Positions 22,148 to 34,158 of a stretch of 64,000 nucleotides of DNA are shown one piece after another. Source of the DNA: Xenoacremonium recifei (Eukaryota > Ascomycota > Sordariomycetes > Hypocreales > Nectriaceae); the NCBI GenBank assembly GCA_012184525.1, contig WOFQ01000053.1, positions 124,001-188,000 on the forward strand. Reading direction: 5' to 3'. The position numbers and the translations under genes were made by a program. The notes beneath the pieces were generated by a model. That model made no database searches and was not told the origin of the DNA. It saw only the letters and a list, made by a program, of their open reading frames with translations. Numbering within the stretch: position 1 is the first letter of the stretch; each line of letters opens with the position of its first letter.

Positions 22148-22705
22148 TCAATCATCCTTTGAGCTCAAGTCCGGGAACACGCTCGGTTCCGAATCCGACT
22201 TCTGTTTCAGCTTCGCGTCCGAATTCGGGTCCGTGTCCGATCCGAGTCCGGTCCCGTTTCCGATTACGACTCCATCCGAGTCCGATGAGGAGTTGGTGTC
22301 CATCTCATCGTCCGCTTCAGCGCCAGAGTCATACGGACCAAACGTCTCCGGATCGTCAACTGCATGGGGGTTGAGATGGAGATCAGGCTCTGATGTGCTG
22401 TAAACGCTCGGGGAGTCATCTGTAGACATAGATTTCCGGCGATCCGGTTCCAGCTCTGCGTTCAAGTCAGACTTTCCAGAAGGCCCAGAGTCCGAGGATG
22501 ATTGCACATCGTCAGGTCCATAGAAAACGTATCCGTCGAAGCGCTCCAACACAGGCTTGATTTCAGGTCCTGGATCTCGGACTGACCCCTCGTTTGAGCT
22601 GTCCGAAGCTCGTCTATCGGCCGAATGCTGGGCACCCTCATTCGCAGTCACCCAGCGATCCGAGTCAGAGGAAGGATAATCTTCCCGGTACTTATTCTTA
22701 TTCTT
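22148..22705 (-). other. 185-codon stop-free extension in frame after the PKC1 stop
   Basis: Immediately after the PKC1 TAG (22706-22708) the same frame stays open for 185 codons to a TGA at 22148-22150. The encoded sequence is Ser/Asp/Pro-rich and acidic, with repeated SSSDS and SDTD-type clusters; part of it (about 22190-22310) is built on a degenerate TCCGAN hexamer (plus-strand sense). The first ATG in the frame is at 22432, leaving only 94 codons, so a separate gene is less convincing than an extension. It may reflect readthrough, a recently acquired stop, or a repeat-driven open frame. Its coding status is unproven. Confidence 0.45.
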
Positions 22706-25700
22706 CTAATCAAAGTCGGCAGTATACGAGAAGCCTCGGAACTCCTCTTGCATAGCTTGCGACAAGACTATAAAGCCATCTATTAGCACCTGCTCCCATC
22801 GATGGACTTCATCAGAATTAGACTTACCAGATTGGACCGGAGTCAAGACTGGAGTAACGCTTGTAAACTCAGAATCGAAATTGCTGGTATCCGTTGCATT
22901 CTTAATGGTGGGCATGAACGGAGGAGCAACCCTCTTGTGATAGATATCGTCCCAGTTGATGTTCCTAAAAAAGGGCTGACTCATCACCTCTTGCGCATCG
23001 GTAGGGCCGCTGCCCAGCCGCTGGTCGGGCTCTCGGGTCAGAAGCTTCTGAAGAATGCTCACAGAATCCCTAGGCATGTGAATGGGGTAAAGAGGTTCAT
23101 CGGCAAGAATAGCATCATAAATCTCGTCCTCATCTTCGCCTCGGAAGGGCGACTGTTGGAGGAGCATCTGGTAGATCAAAACACCGAACGCCCACCAGTC
23201 GACGGCTCTCCCGTATTTCTTATCCAACAGGATCTACAAAATCGTCAGCTAAGAGCACTAAGCATCAGGAGCAAGATACGTTACCTCAGGAGCCATGAAC
23301 TCAGGGGTACCACAGAACGTGCTGGTAGTCGATCCATACCACATGTCTTCCTTGCAGAGACCGTAATCAGCAATCTTGATGTGCCCATCCAGGGTCAAAA
23401 GAATGTTGTCGAGCTTGAGATCTCGGTATATAACTCCGTTTTCGTGGAAATACTTCAAAGCCAGGCAGACCTCAGCAGCATAGAACTGTGCCCTCTTGGT
23501 GCCGAACTGTCCACGCTGGATGTGCAACATCAGATCACCACCGCTAATATACTCCATAACGAAGTAGACTCGAGTCTCAGTCTGGAAGCAAGCATGCAAA
23601 TTGGTCAGGAAGGGATGTCGCTCTCGGTTGGCAACCAAGAACACACGCTTCTCAGACCGGATGCTCTCCACTTCGTCGTTCTCAATAATGAACTCCTTCT
23701 TCAACACCTTGATGGCATACAGCTTTCGCGAGCGCTTGGTTTCTGCCAGCATGACCTTTCCGAAGTTACCCTTACCCAACACAGCCAAGAAGTTGAAGTG
23801 ATCAAGGCCAATGCGCTGTCCGGTGCCAGGATCCGTAGCGAGCGGCAGGGCCTTCCTTTGGCCGCCGCCTGGGGATGTAACCTGCTGCGGGGACATAGGC
23901 TCAGGTACATGGGGTACGGCGGCAGCAGGCTGTGGCTTGTAGGCCTGTTGTTGAGGAGGCATGGGCTGTTGCATGGGGGGTTGTTGCATTTGCATAGGCT
24001 GCGGGGGTTGCGGTTGTTGTTGCTGCAGCATAGGTCGCGGCGGAGGTTGTCCATATCCGGGGTTGACGTTGGCATAGTCAGCGGGGTTATACTTACGCTG
24101 CTGTGCCTGCTGTTGAGGTGGCTGAGAAGCATACTGTCCACCCTGAGAGTATTGATCCTCAGGAGGCTGGTCATAACCACCGCTGTACCGACTGAAATCG
24201 GACTGCTGGCGCTGAGCAGGGGTAATTCCAGACATGGCAGCTGTAGCTGCAGCTGTGGCAGCCGAGCTTGACGATGTACGGTCTGGCTGGGGTCTCTGCG
24301 CGGGAGTCTGACCGGCATACATGAGCTTAGCAGCTTCGGTCGCCTCCGGTGACGCGGGTCCCTGTGCTCCGCCATACGCAGAAGGCTGTGTGCTCGAATA
24401 GGAGAGCGTGGGCGAGTGTGTGCTCGTTGGGCTAACCTTGGGTCGCAGCGTCTTCTCCGACAGAGACGAGACCTTAGCTTGTCTCTGCTTCTGGGTCCTG
24501 ATGCCTTCCAGGATCTGGTTGGCGACAGCCATAGACATGCCACAGAAGTCAGGCACCAAGTGCACACACTGGGCGTGAGCGGTAAGTCCGCATTCTGAAG
24601 ATAAGTTAGCAAGAAAAAATGTGAAGCAAAGAACGTATTTGTAACCCACCTGAACACTTCCTGCAGTTCTTCTTGCCAAAAGGCAGAATATAGCCACAAT
24701 GGCAGCACCAGTTGGCCGTCATATTCGAGAAAGGCTGGAACCTGTGAGGGATGCGGTGGTTGATCTTCTCCTCGTCTGGATCCGTCTCGGCATTGCTCTT
24801 GCTGATGCATTTCGTGACGACGCTCTGATAACATTTCGTATGGCAAGTATACTTGCAGTCTTCGCACTGCATGCCAGCAGAATACTTGAGGAAGTCCCCG
24901 CACAGCGCACAACGCATGATGTTGTAGAACTGGTGCTGCACGAACTTGTGGCCGTACATCTCGTGGACCTCCTCCTTGCGCTGACGAACAGCGCCTTTTC
25001 GGCCCAGACCCAAGTCAACAGGCCGTCTGTCCTTGTTAGTCTTGACAAAGCTCATCTGAAGCTGGATCTGTCCGGTAGGCTCCAAGTTGAACCATCCGTC
25101 GATGGGGCCAGTATTGACCTGGGGCTGAGGGCCAGGAGCGCCGTACGCACCCTGACCTTGCTGGCCTCCAAGGACGGGAGAAGTGGGAGAAGCTCCAAAA
25201 GAGCCTTGAGACGGGCTCATGGGGAATTGCGATGGCGGAGCAGCAGTGTTGCCCATTCTATCGGCAGAAACCCAGCCGGAGCTGTTCATTTCGGCCTCAA
25301 TTCTCTTGCGTCGCATTTCCTCCACAAGATCGGAGATTCGAACCCACAGCATGGCGATAGGCATAGGATGCTCGCCTGGCTTATCGTAGACCGTCAGTTC
25401 AATCTCGTTGGCTTTGTCAACTTCGATGTTGTGGTATTCAGCCTCCCAGCGGTCGTTCCTGGACGCTCGGGTCCGAGCGACAACAGTGTCTTCCACCTTA
25501 ACGGCGACAAATGTCTCTGGACCTCGCGTGAATCTACCCGTCGCGGCGTGGTCGACGTCCTTCACCGCCATGACACGAATGGATAGCTGACCACTCAACG
25601 GCTTACGGAGGTTGGGCGTATTGATCGAATCATCTGGGTAGTGTCAGTGAGGAGCCTGCTCAGAAAAGTTACGTTTTGATCGACTTACCATCTTGGGCAT

Positions 25701-26452
25701 CTGCGGTATCCATGTCGATGTGCAGTTCCTCGTATCTCTTCAATGCCTGCTTCAAGAGAAGAATCTTCTGTTTACTTTCGACACGACGAGCAGCAGCATC
25801 TGCCTTGCTCTTTCTATCACCTTCCATGCCATAGAGCTGGACCATCTTTTCAACACCCTTAAGATACTGCTCTTCAACGTTCAGTTTGAACTGGATTTGA
25901 GACAGCATAAGTTGAATTCGAGGGCCCAGGTGTGGCGTGTCGTATTTGATCAAATCTGGAAATACATCGTTAGCCTCAGCTGGTCGCGTGGCGGGGAGAT
26001 CCCAGAGCGTGTGATAACGTACCGAGCTTGGTGAAATTTGGTCTGGGCTTAGGAATGCCCGAGTTTGGTCCTGGAGGAGCATACGGATGGCGAGGAGGCA
26101 TCAGGTCTTCAGACTGTCCAGGCTGGCCATATTGTCCAGAGCCAGAGCCGTAGGAGCCGCGATCACCAGCCCATGAGCCAGAGGAATCTTTGGGCGGCGG
26201 AGCGGGGGGAGCGCCCGAATCGTCGCCAAGATTGACGTTGCCCATATTCTGGCTGACTCGTCTCAGCTGGATATCCGCCAGCTTCTCTTCGAAAAACTGG
26301 AGGTTTCGGCGGCCATCGCGCATCTGGGAGTCGAGACGGGATCGGACAGCCTCATTGTTGGTCTGCGCTCGCATAGCATTCGCCGCGTTGATGAGAGCCT
26401 TTTCACGCTCTATCTTCTTATAAATGTTCTGGATCGCCTCTTCGTCGTTCAT
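22706..26452 (-). CDS. PKC1: Protein kinase C (PKC1), cell wall integrity kinase
   Basis: Serine/threonine kinase downstream of Rho1 that drives the cell-wall-integrity MAPK cascade. Six exons: 26023-26452, 25689-25955, 24650-25633, 23285-24594, 22828-23233 and 22706-22767, all in phase; 1152 residues, the usual fungal length. Domain order: two HR1 coiled coils (about 1-70 and 150-225), a C2-like domain (about 235-360), two Cys/His C1 domains (about 460-510 and 528-580), a Gln/Pro-rich hinge, and an AGC kinase domain from about 830. The kinase shows LGKGNFGKV, AIKVLKK, YRDLKLDN, the DYG variant of DFG, and the activation loop TFCGTPEFMAPE. The tail ends with the hydrophobic motif FRGFSYTADFD. 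The last intron (22768-22827) is 60 bp with no in-frame stop, so its retention would insert 20 residues. Confidence 0.95.
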
Positions 26453-29245
26453 GGCGGCGGTGTTTTGCGCGATGCGTTCGCGCGGGACGATGGGATTCGA
26501 CGGGGGAGACGAGGCGGGAGGAGGAGGGACGACAGTGGGAGATAAACTCGACAGACCAGGCCTCCTGTCGTGGAGAGGCGGAGTCGAGATCAACAATGAG
26601 AGCTGATCAGGCCAGGGAACCTAAGCCGGCGGGGCGGGGCTGGGCTGTCTGGATAGCTTCCGGTGAGGAGGATGCGGGAGAGTCGGGGAGAAGGGAGGGG
26701 GAGAGAGGACGAAGCCCTCTTGGATGTGGTGGAAGATGTCGTCAGTGACGAGGAATGGCGTTGATTCTCAGAGGGGGGAGGCCTAAAGACCAAGTGGAGG
26801 AGGGGGAGGGTCAGGCAAGCCAAGGTCCGGTAAGGTAAGGTGTGCGGCGGTACCTCAGGCTCAGCCCAGGCGTTGACGTTTTAACGGGTAACGAGGCTTT
26901 GGCGGGGTTTTGTGTGTGTGTTTTGCATGCCCGCAGTATCTCGTCAGCCAACGTGGGCGGGAAGGTACCTGCCGGAGAATAAGGCAGCTGTGATAAGTGC
27001 CCCGAGGCCCAGACCCCACTATTTGCTGGAGGGCTTTGCCTTGGGCAGCAGCAGCTCGAAGCAAGCTGTTTCTCGGACCAGCTTTGTTGACTGAAGTCCA
27101 CGTCAGGGATCGAGGCTCGGATTGTAGCTTGATTGCCGACAGTCTAGAAAGAGGTCGAGAATTTGATTCCAGTGTGGCTTGTTGCTCCCGTGCCGACAGA
27201 GTCCTACCGTGTGCCGAGTCCTCACTGGTCCCTGTCACAGCTCTGAGGGTGAGGTGGGCTGGCTCTTGGTCCTGGGCCGACCGTAGGACTTTTGCACTCT
27301 TCGCCCGTGGGGTACAGTATTATGCGTCTCCCTATTCCTTGCTGATCTGATGTCTGCGGTCAACAGGAGCGAGTCGGCCGACAGACCTGCCAGACGAAAC
27401 AAGCTGTCGATCGGGACTCGGGGGTTCGGGGCTTGAGAGCTGTCGGTAGTTGGCCTGATTCCTCAACTTTGTCTTAGAGGAGCCAACGGCGACGAAGCAG
27501 GTGGAGATGGCGTAGACAAACAGGCGTGAAAGATTGATTTTGTTGAAAACAGAAGCCGGTGTAGTTGGTGCACAAGCTGGACTATTCGCACCCCTTCCCC
27601 GTGCCGAAGCACTGGGACGTTGAGGAAACTAATGATGCAATGCAACGAGTGAGATCTGTAACGAGATATGAAGGAGGGGGTAGGATGTGGTGTTGGAGGG
27701 AAATGCCCATGACCAGCAGAACCGATATTTGTGGATGGGCGAGGAAAGAAAAAAGAAAACAACAACAACAACAGAGTCTGCTAGAATTTATGTCGAGTCA
27801 TCTGCAGTTAGCCTATAAACAAACATGCTCTTCCAAAAGGAAGGAGCGATGGCGCGTTCCTTCCTCAACACCACCTGCCCTCTCCCGTGTTACACCAGAA
27901 TTTTTGCAAGTTCCCCTCCAGGGTAAGATCTTATTACAGACAGTTACGCTCTTCGAATAATATCACCAGCATCGTTAATGACTTTGAATAGGATAAAATA
28001 ATAATGCTCATATTAATTCTCATGAATTTCACTCTTCATGACTTCAGAAAATATAAGCAGGAGTACGACTGGTATTCCCATCTTCTTCCACGACACAAGA
28101 AAGAGATCTGGCTGAATTACGCAACAAGACTCCAGGGCACATCGACCACCAACATCGTCAATAAGCACTACTTCGCAAGGGAAGTCTCTTGGGCAGGACA
28201 CAGGGGCCTGTTCCTTATCTTTGGCAAATCGTATACCGAGTCAAAGCATTGGGTGAAGGTGCAGAAACAACATCTTGGGGGAATACAATGTCGAATACAT
28301 TCACTGAAGCAACGACACAAAACTCATGAAAGTGGCAGATGGCATGTCCAGGCTCCCTGAGGAACTGAGGGATAATGGGGAACAAACACCATCCCATCGG
28401 ATGGCATTCGAGGGCCAACTGAGAATGGCGGCAAAGGTTGGCGAACTGGAATCAGAAACCTTGCTACCTGGCGAACCTTGGGGCCGCAAAATAACGACGA
28501 AGGAGTATTTCAGGAAGAGAAGTACCCGGAAACTCCTGAAAATTTCTCTGCAGCTAATCTGCAGGCGGACGATATGGCAACCAGGAATACAGAACAGAGA
28601 AACCCGACCAGTCTACAGTGGTATGTCTAAGCCTCAACGATTCCAAAGAGATCCATTGCATGACGACAGCATATGTCTCGGTCACCGCCACACACTGCAC
28701 ACTAACAAATTCAACACCACAGAGCGATCATGACCAAGCCCTAGAATCTCCCATCAGCAGAGAGAACCCACACTCCCCGAACCTCTCACCATCTTTCCAG
28801 ACCGCTCCTTAACGAACCCTACTTCTGCATGTCGTGATTGGTTTCGCTACTCGTCGCATATCTGGAATGGCCACCACTTTGGTCAAGCTGTAACACGACA
28901 ACCTCCCGATATTCATGCCGTGCACCACTGTCCAAGAATTCTCAGCCCTATTACCCTGGTCCGGCATCACCATCGTGCATCCCCGTAGGATTATGATCCG
29001 ATTGGTCGTTCTGCCGTAGTTTGTCCCTGGGTTAGCTCTGGTCGGTCAACCAATCTTGAACATGGGACTTCTTCAACGACCTGAAGTCGTATATACGTCA
29101 CCTGTCCTCGTTGTAGGACTCGTATAAGATCAAGTGTTTAAGCATGGCCAACATGTGATGCAAAAATGGTTTATGATAGTCTACATGGTTTGGTATCGTA
29201 CATTATATAACAAAATCTTTTTTATACAGGGCCGCCGCCCCCTCC
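26453..29245. other. 2.8-kb region between PKC1 start and SHE9 stop
   Basis: The first ~400 bases are purine-rich on the plus strand, that is, a pyrimidine-rich PKC1 leader/promoter. From about 27960 to 29230 the base composition becomes AT-richer. Open frames here are short, overlap on both strands and show no domain, so no gene is called. No tRNA-like T-loop motif was found. Confidence 0.4.
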
Positions 29246-30628
29246 TCATCGATTTCGGAGGAGCAAAAACACCACACCGCCCGTCACCACTGCTCCCGCA
29301 GCCACGCTCTCCAACACCAGGAGCGACGCATCTTTCATGCGCAGCTCCACCAGCCGCTCACTGCCTAGGTCCGTCATGGCGGATTTCCACTGGGCCGGGT
29401 CCAAAAGGAACCCCTTCACCTGCCCCCAACTGTATCCAGGGGGCGGTGGTGTTGTCTCGGCGGGCTCTGTGGCGGCTGCGGTCGCGTGCTCCTGGATGGG
29501 GCTGGGGCTCGTGGCCGAGGGGGCGCCTTCGGGAAGCTCGGCCACGGTCTCGGCCGCCTCGCTGGAGGCCGCGGCTCGTGATTCAGCGACGGCCTCCACG
29601 AGGGCTTCAACGGGGGCTGGAACCTTGATGCCCACGTATCCCCGCTCCAGGGCGCGGTTGAACTTGGCCAGCTCGTCTCGAACCTCTTGCAAAACCTCCT
29701 TCTCGGCTTCCACAACGCCCTGGACGAGTCTCTTGCGCTTCCACGGCTCGGCAACGAACTGCAGCACCACAAATAGCAGAAAGTTCATGCCCATGAGGCC
29801 CCATGTTCCCCAAGTGCTGGCTCTCCGAATTCGATCGCTCCAGATCTGCTCCTCATGATATCGTTTCAAAATACCCGCAGTCAAACGCTGGCTGAGGTTC
29901 TGCTCATCCGCCTCTGCCTCGGTCAATGCAGTCTGTGAATCGGCAACCGAACCCTCTAGCTCGTGGTCGGTTCGGTAACTGTCGGTGAAGCGTTCGACAT
30001 CGGACGGCGTCCAGGTGTCCTTACGCGCCAGAAGTGTGTTAACCTCCCGTTGTGTCGCGGAACGCTTTGTGTTGGCTATCTTATATGCGTGGCGTGCTTC
30101 GCGTACTCGTTTTTGGGCGTCGTGTAAGGCCGTTTCTAGCTCGGCATTCTGCTTCTTGATGGCCTCGATGCCAGTGTAGCCGGTGATGTCGTTCAGTGCT
30201 TGCGACGCAATGAGCACTCTAGACTGCAAGTTGTCCATGAAGTTGCTGAAACGGGTTGTCATGTGGCTACGGCGGCTGTCTGCGGCGGATGGGAGCTCAT
30301 GCTGCTTGGAGCTAGGATGGGGCTCGTTCGTAGATTTCGTAGCTTCAGTCTTGATTTCGCTGGGTGGAGGTTGTGAATCAAGCTTGGGGGGGTCCTTTCC
30401 GTCCGATATTGTCGATGAAGAATCCTTAACCGAGTCCTTGGGTGGTATCTGGGTCGAGTAGGAGCGTGCTCGAGCTGCAATGGCCCGTATGCGAGAGTGC
30501 GTGCATATCGAAGAGCTCTGTGTCTTGAAGCTTCCGAAGCTGGCGTTGGACCCTTGGACCGCTCGATTGAAGGTTGGCCGAGCATGGCCCCAGACAGCCC
30601 TCACGACGGGTCTCGCGAATGGCTGCAT
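29246..30628 (-). CDS. SHE9: Mitochondrial inner-membrane protein SHE9/MDM33
   Basis: Inner-membrane protein affecting mitochondrial morphology; overexpression in yeast causes inner-membrane septation. Intronless, 460 residues. The start is ATG at 30628, because the frame-open codons further upstream are not ATG. The N-terminal ~60 residues are Arg/Ser-rich (presequence), followed by a Pro/Ser/Lys linker. Residues of about 120-270 are predicted coiled coil, including FMDNLQSRVLIASQALNDITGY. They are followed by WGTWGLMGMNFLLFVVLQFV (first TM) with the downstream EPWKRKRLV that is typical of the family. A second hydrophobic segment sits at the extreme C-terminus (VLESVAAGAVVTGGVVFLLL). Confidence 0.9.
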   Translation of the reverse strand: MQPFARPVVRAVWGHARPTFNRAVQGSNASFGSFKTQSSSICTHSRIRAIAARARSYSTQIPPKDSVKDSSSTISDGKDPPKLDSQPPPSEIKTEATKSTNEPHPSSKQHELPSAADSRRSHMTTRFSNFMDNLQSRVLIASQALNDITGYTGIEAIKKQNAELETALHDAQKRVREARHAYKIANTKRSATQREVNTLLARKDTWTPSDVERFTDSYRTDHELEGSVADSQTALTEAEADEQNLSQRLTAGILKRYHEEQIWSDRIRRASTWGTWGLMGMNFLLFVVLQFVAEPWKRKRLVQGVVEAEKEVLQEVRDELAKFNRALERGYVGIKVPAPVEALVEAVAESRAAASSEAAETVAELPEGAPSATSPSPIQEHATAAATEPAETTPPPPGYSWGQVKGFLLDPAQWKSAMTDLGSERLVELRMKDASLLVLESVAAGAVVTGGVVFLLLRNR

Positions 30629-31362
30629 GGCGGCCACCTCTTGGGGGAGGAACGGTGGTTAAGAATGCTGGTTGTGACTGGTGTTGTGGTCGAGGCCGAT
30701 CGAAAACAATGGTCCGAGCCGAAAAGTCGCAGCTCAATTGGGTTTCTGCCGCGGATCGCCTATGGCCGGAGTGGCCCCTCATGGTTTCACCGCCTTTGCT
30801 TGCCGCCCCGGAGAAATTCCATGCCAGCCCAGGGGACGCCTTCAGTGGCTGGTGGGCCCGTGCAGCGATTGGCGGGGCTATTCAGGGCATCTATCATGGA
30901 TGTGCCAGGGGGCCCCGGGCCCTGAACGCGGGAAGGCTATAGCGCCTGTTACAGGGGCCATGGGCGCTGAATGGCGGGGTCGCATTTGGGCACCTCATCA
31001 ACCATGACGACACCTGGGATTCCATCGCGCGCGCAGTCCGTCTAGTCGGGCCCAAGCCGTTGAAGATTTGATATGCGCTGTTTTTTGTTTGTAAGGGATG
31101 TATTTTGGGGTCATCGCTATTTCGCTTCCTAGGCTAGAACGAGGGATGATCAGCTGCGCGGTCAATTGATGGCACATGCTGGGGGATCTAAAATTTCTTT
31201 TCCCTGGGATATTACCCCTCCATGACCCCTCCGTCTCCTATCTCCCTCCAACATCACCGCCGCAACACCGTAATACCGGCCGACCAGCGCCGTTCGCTCT
31301 CTTGATATCTCGAACCAGTTTGGATATTTGATTTGGTATCGTCGTCTTCATACATCATCAGA
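30629..31362. promoter_or_regulatory. Divergent promoter between SHE9 and the HAD phosphatase gene
   Basis: 734 bases between divergent starts, GC-rich near SHE9 and pyrimidine-rich close to the phosphatase start. No specific site assigned. Confidence 0.45.
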
Positions 31363-32230
31363 ATGCCTTCCGCCACGAACACTCCGGCGCTCGCCACCAA
31401 CCCCAAGTTCATCTTCTTCACCGACTTCGACGGCACGGTCACCACCGCCGACTCCAATGATTACATGACCGACAACCTGGGCTTCGGCGTCGAGCGCCGT
31501 GTTATGCTCAACAAGGAGGTGCTTTACAACCGCATGCACTTCCGCGACAGCTTCGTCGAGATGCTCGACAGCGTCACCACGCCCTTCCCTGAGTGCATCG
31601 ACATTCTGCTCAAGAACATTAAGCTGGACCCTGGCTTCAAGGAGTTCTACGACTGGGCTCAGGCCAACAACGTGCCTATCGTGATTCTGAGCGGTGGCAT
31701 GGAGCCTGTGATCCGCGCGCTGCTGGACAAGCTACTGGGACCTGGCTGGGATATCCAGATCGTCAGCAACGATGTGGCCGCGAGAGAGGGCAAGGACTTG
31801 AACGAGAAGGGCGGATGGAAGATTGTCTTCCACGACGACAGGTGAGACCCCTGCTATGAGGAGCAAGTCGCAGTCATACTGACACTCATGCAGCATCCAT
31901 GGTCATGACAAGTCCCTCGAAATCCGAAAATACTCGTCGCTCCCCAACCGTCCAACCATGTTCTACGCCGGTGATGGTGTCTCCGATCTCTCGGCCGCTA
32001 AGGAGACCGACCTGCTCTTCGCAAAGGCCGACAAGGGTTAGTTCTCTCCCTTCCGATATATATTCCAAGTCCTCATGAATCTAACTCGAGCCACAGATCT
32101 TGTTACCTGGTGTGAGAACGAGAACGTCCCTTTCGTTACCTTCCGAGACTGGTCCAGCATCAGCCAGACCGTCAAGGACATTGCCGCCGGCAACATCACT
32201 GTGCAGGAGGCTGCCCAGGGCCGCATCTAA
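31363..32230 (+). CDS. HAD-superfamily phosphatase (YNL010W-like)
   Basis: Probable cytosolic phosphatase of the phosphoserine-phosphatase-like HAD group; the substrate is not known from sequence. Exons are 31363-31841, 31894-32036 and 32097-32230, 251 residues. HAD motif I is FFTDFDGTVTT (nucleophile and general acid Asp), motif II ILSGGMEP, and motif IV AGDGVSDLSAA. The small cap region between motifs I and II is consistent with a C1-type cap. Each intron is about 50-60 bp with standard signals (the second donor is GTTAGT). Length and motifs match the fungal proteins related to yeast YNL010W. Confidence 0.87.
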
Positions 32231-32628
32231 TGCTTACGACTTGAAACGACATTATCAAACTTGACTAGACTTCACTTGGCACAGGAGGTGATAGAGCATC
32301 TCACTACTGGAAAGGGATATACCGCATTGGAAGGGATTTGGGGACACTACTTAGGCTCTTTTGACCTTTAGTCCCAGTAGAAAACAGTATTAGATTATTT
32401 AGATAAAGGGCATTTCCTTCGCCCTCAGCATAGAGATTCCAATTTATAGACCATAGACAAAGCCCAAACATCCCAAAGCTCCATCATGTTATCTCCAATT
32501 CCAGCGCTTTTTCCTTTTCATTTCTCATTTGATCCGTTACAATAAACCAGTTTGATGACACCGTCAGAGAATTTCTGATAAAGCAATCGCACAAGGGAGG
32601 ACTCTTGGTCTCTCCCATCGGTATGCAA
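32231..32628. other. Convergent 3' flank of HAD phosphatase and MFS genes
   Basis: 398 AT-rich bases between converging stops. No gene seen. Confidence 0.5.
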
Positions 32629-34158
32629 CTACTCTGTCCTCTTTCGCTCAGCAGGAACATAGTACCAGCAGAGAATCATGACAATAAGCAAGAATATCAC
32701 AATTGGATGCAGCACAAATGTCCCGGCGACCTGCGCCAGCAAACCCGTAACGAACGGAGCCAAAGCGCCGCCCAGACTGCCACATGCGCTGATGGCACCC
32801 ATGCCACTGACAGCCTCTCGTCGGGGCATCGCGCGGAGGAAGACAGAGGCTGCGCAGGGATAGATAGGACCGAGCAGAAGACCGACAAGCGATACGGCGA
32901 CGGCATCGCCCACAATGTTCGGCACCCACCACACGAGCAGCTCGAACGCGATGGCGCCGACAACCAGGCAGTACACGAAAAGCTTCTCGCCGATCCGCTG
33001 CGCCGGCGCCGACAGGAAGAAACGGCCCAGCGTGATGCCGGCCCAAAAGCCGGCCGAGACGTAGCCGACGGACGAGGGATCACCCTTACGAGAATTGATC
33101 AGGAACGAGATGACCCATCCGGAGATGGACACCTCGGCACCTTGGTAGGCGAAGATGAAGATGGAACCGAAGAGGACGACGCGCATCTTGAGCGCCCCGA
33201 TCATACCTGTGAAGACAGCATCGTTCTTGTTGCCTTCACGGGCACGCGCCATAGGGGTGAGTTCCTTCTCGTAGCCCCAGAAGGACCATACAGAGAGCGT
33301 AAAGGTGAGGATGGCGACGCTGAAGGTCAAGAGGTAGTAGCGAGTCCAGACGGCGCTGGCAACCGTGACGAGCGCCGTTGCGATCAGGGGGCCTGTAGTG
33401 CCGCCGATGCCATACGACCCGTGTAGCATACCTAGCATGAAGGTGCCGTTCTGGAGTCCGCCGCAGAAGATATTCCCAAGTCCAACGTTTACAGCGATGC
33501 TGAAGCCAACGAAGAAGAAGGCGAAGACAATGACGATGAAGGGCGCACCGCAGATCAGGGGGATGTAAGCCAGCGCCAGCATGCCCTGGGCAAGGCCGAG
33601 TGTCTTTGCACGACCGAGTCGGGCACGCATGGTGTCTAGGACGACGGCGACGAAGATGAAGCCGAAGGCTTGACCGACGAAAATGAGAGAGACAACACCA
33701 TAGCCGATGCCGTAGTATCTAAAGCTTTGTTAGTGCACCGGTCGCATTGTCGACACTAACAACAACACTCACTTCTCCATGTACGGGATCAAAGCACCGG
33801 CGGCACTGTCACTAAGAGCATTGCCAAAGTTCATGAGGCACGAAGCCATGAGACGGAACCGGTTCATGAACGGCTCCCACACGGTGGGCATAACTTCAAC
33901 AAACGACTGTTGAGGACTAGCCGGCCGGCTCATCTCGAGATCCGAGTCACCACGGGGAGTCACAGTCCCCGACATGGCCCCCTCACGGTTGGGGATCCGG
34001 TGAAGATCAAACGACTCTCTCTGGGGAGCTCCGGGATACGTCCTGGACACAACCCGGGCGGGAGCCGTGAGAGGGCGGTAGAGCTCCTCGGTCGGCGAGT
34101 CGAGAGCGCCCGACTGGACCTCGACCTCGACCAGGCCTCTGAGCATAGCAGAATCCAT
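32629..34158 (-). CDS. Major facilitator superfamily transporter, BSC6-like
   Basis: Polytopic membrane transporter of unknown substrate. Exons are 33773-34158 and 32629-33718, 491 residues. A hydrophilic N-terminal domain of about 100 residues with many Ser/Pro/Glu precedes about twelve hydrophobic segments. Typical MFS features include the loop after TM2 (LDTMRARLGRAKTLGLAQGM) and GTFMLGMLHGSYGIGGTTGPL in the N-terminal half, plus GFWAGITLGRF and AMPRREAVSGMGAISACGSLGGAL in the C-terminal half. The layout resembles the fungal FucP/BSC6 group rather than sugar porters or drug/H+ antiporters. It is divergent from the EIF1AD-like gene with a 1.1-kb gap. Confidence 0.87.

Noticed and set aside
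22432..22651. Separate small gene downstream of PKC1
   Set aside because: Only 94 codons remain from the first ATG, and the open frame extends upstream without a start to the PKC1 stop. An in-frame extension is the better description.
22802..24271. Long plus-strand open frame of 489 codons opposite PKC1
   Set aside because: It is antisense to the PKC1 kinase and hinge exons, has no domain, and runs straight through conserved exon/intron boundaries of PKC1.
28004..28733. Two overlapping plus-strand open frames in the AT-richer region upstream of SHE9
   Set aside because: Different frames, no domain, no plausible intron joining them; treated as non-coding.
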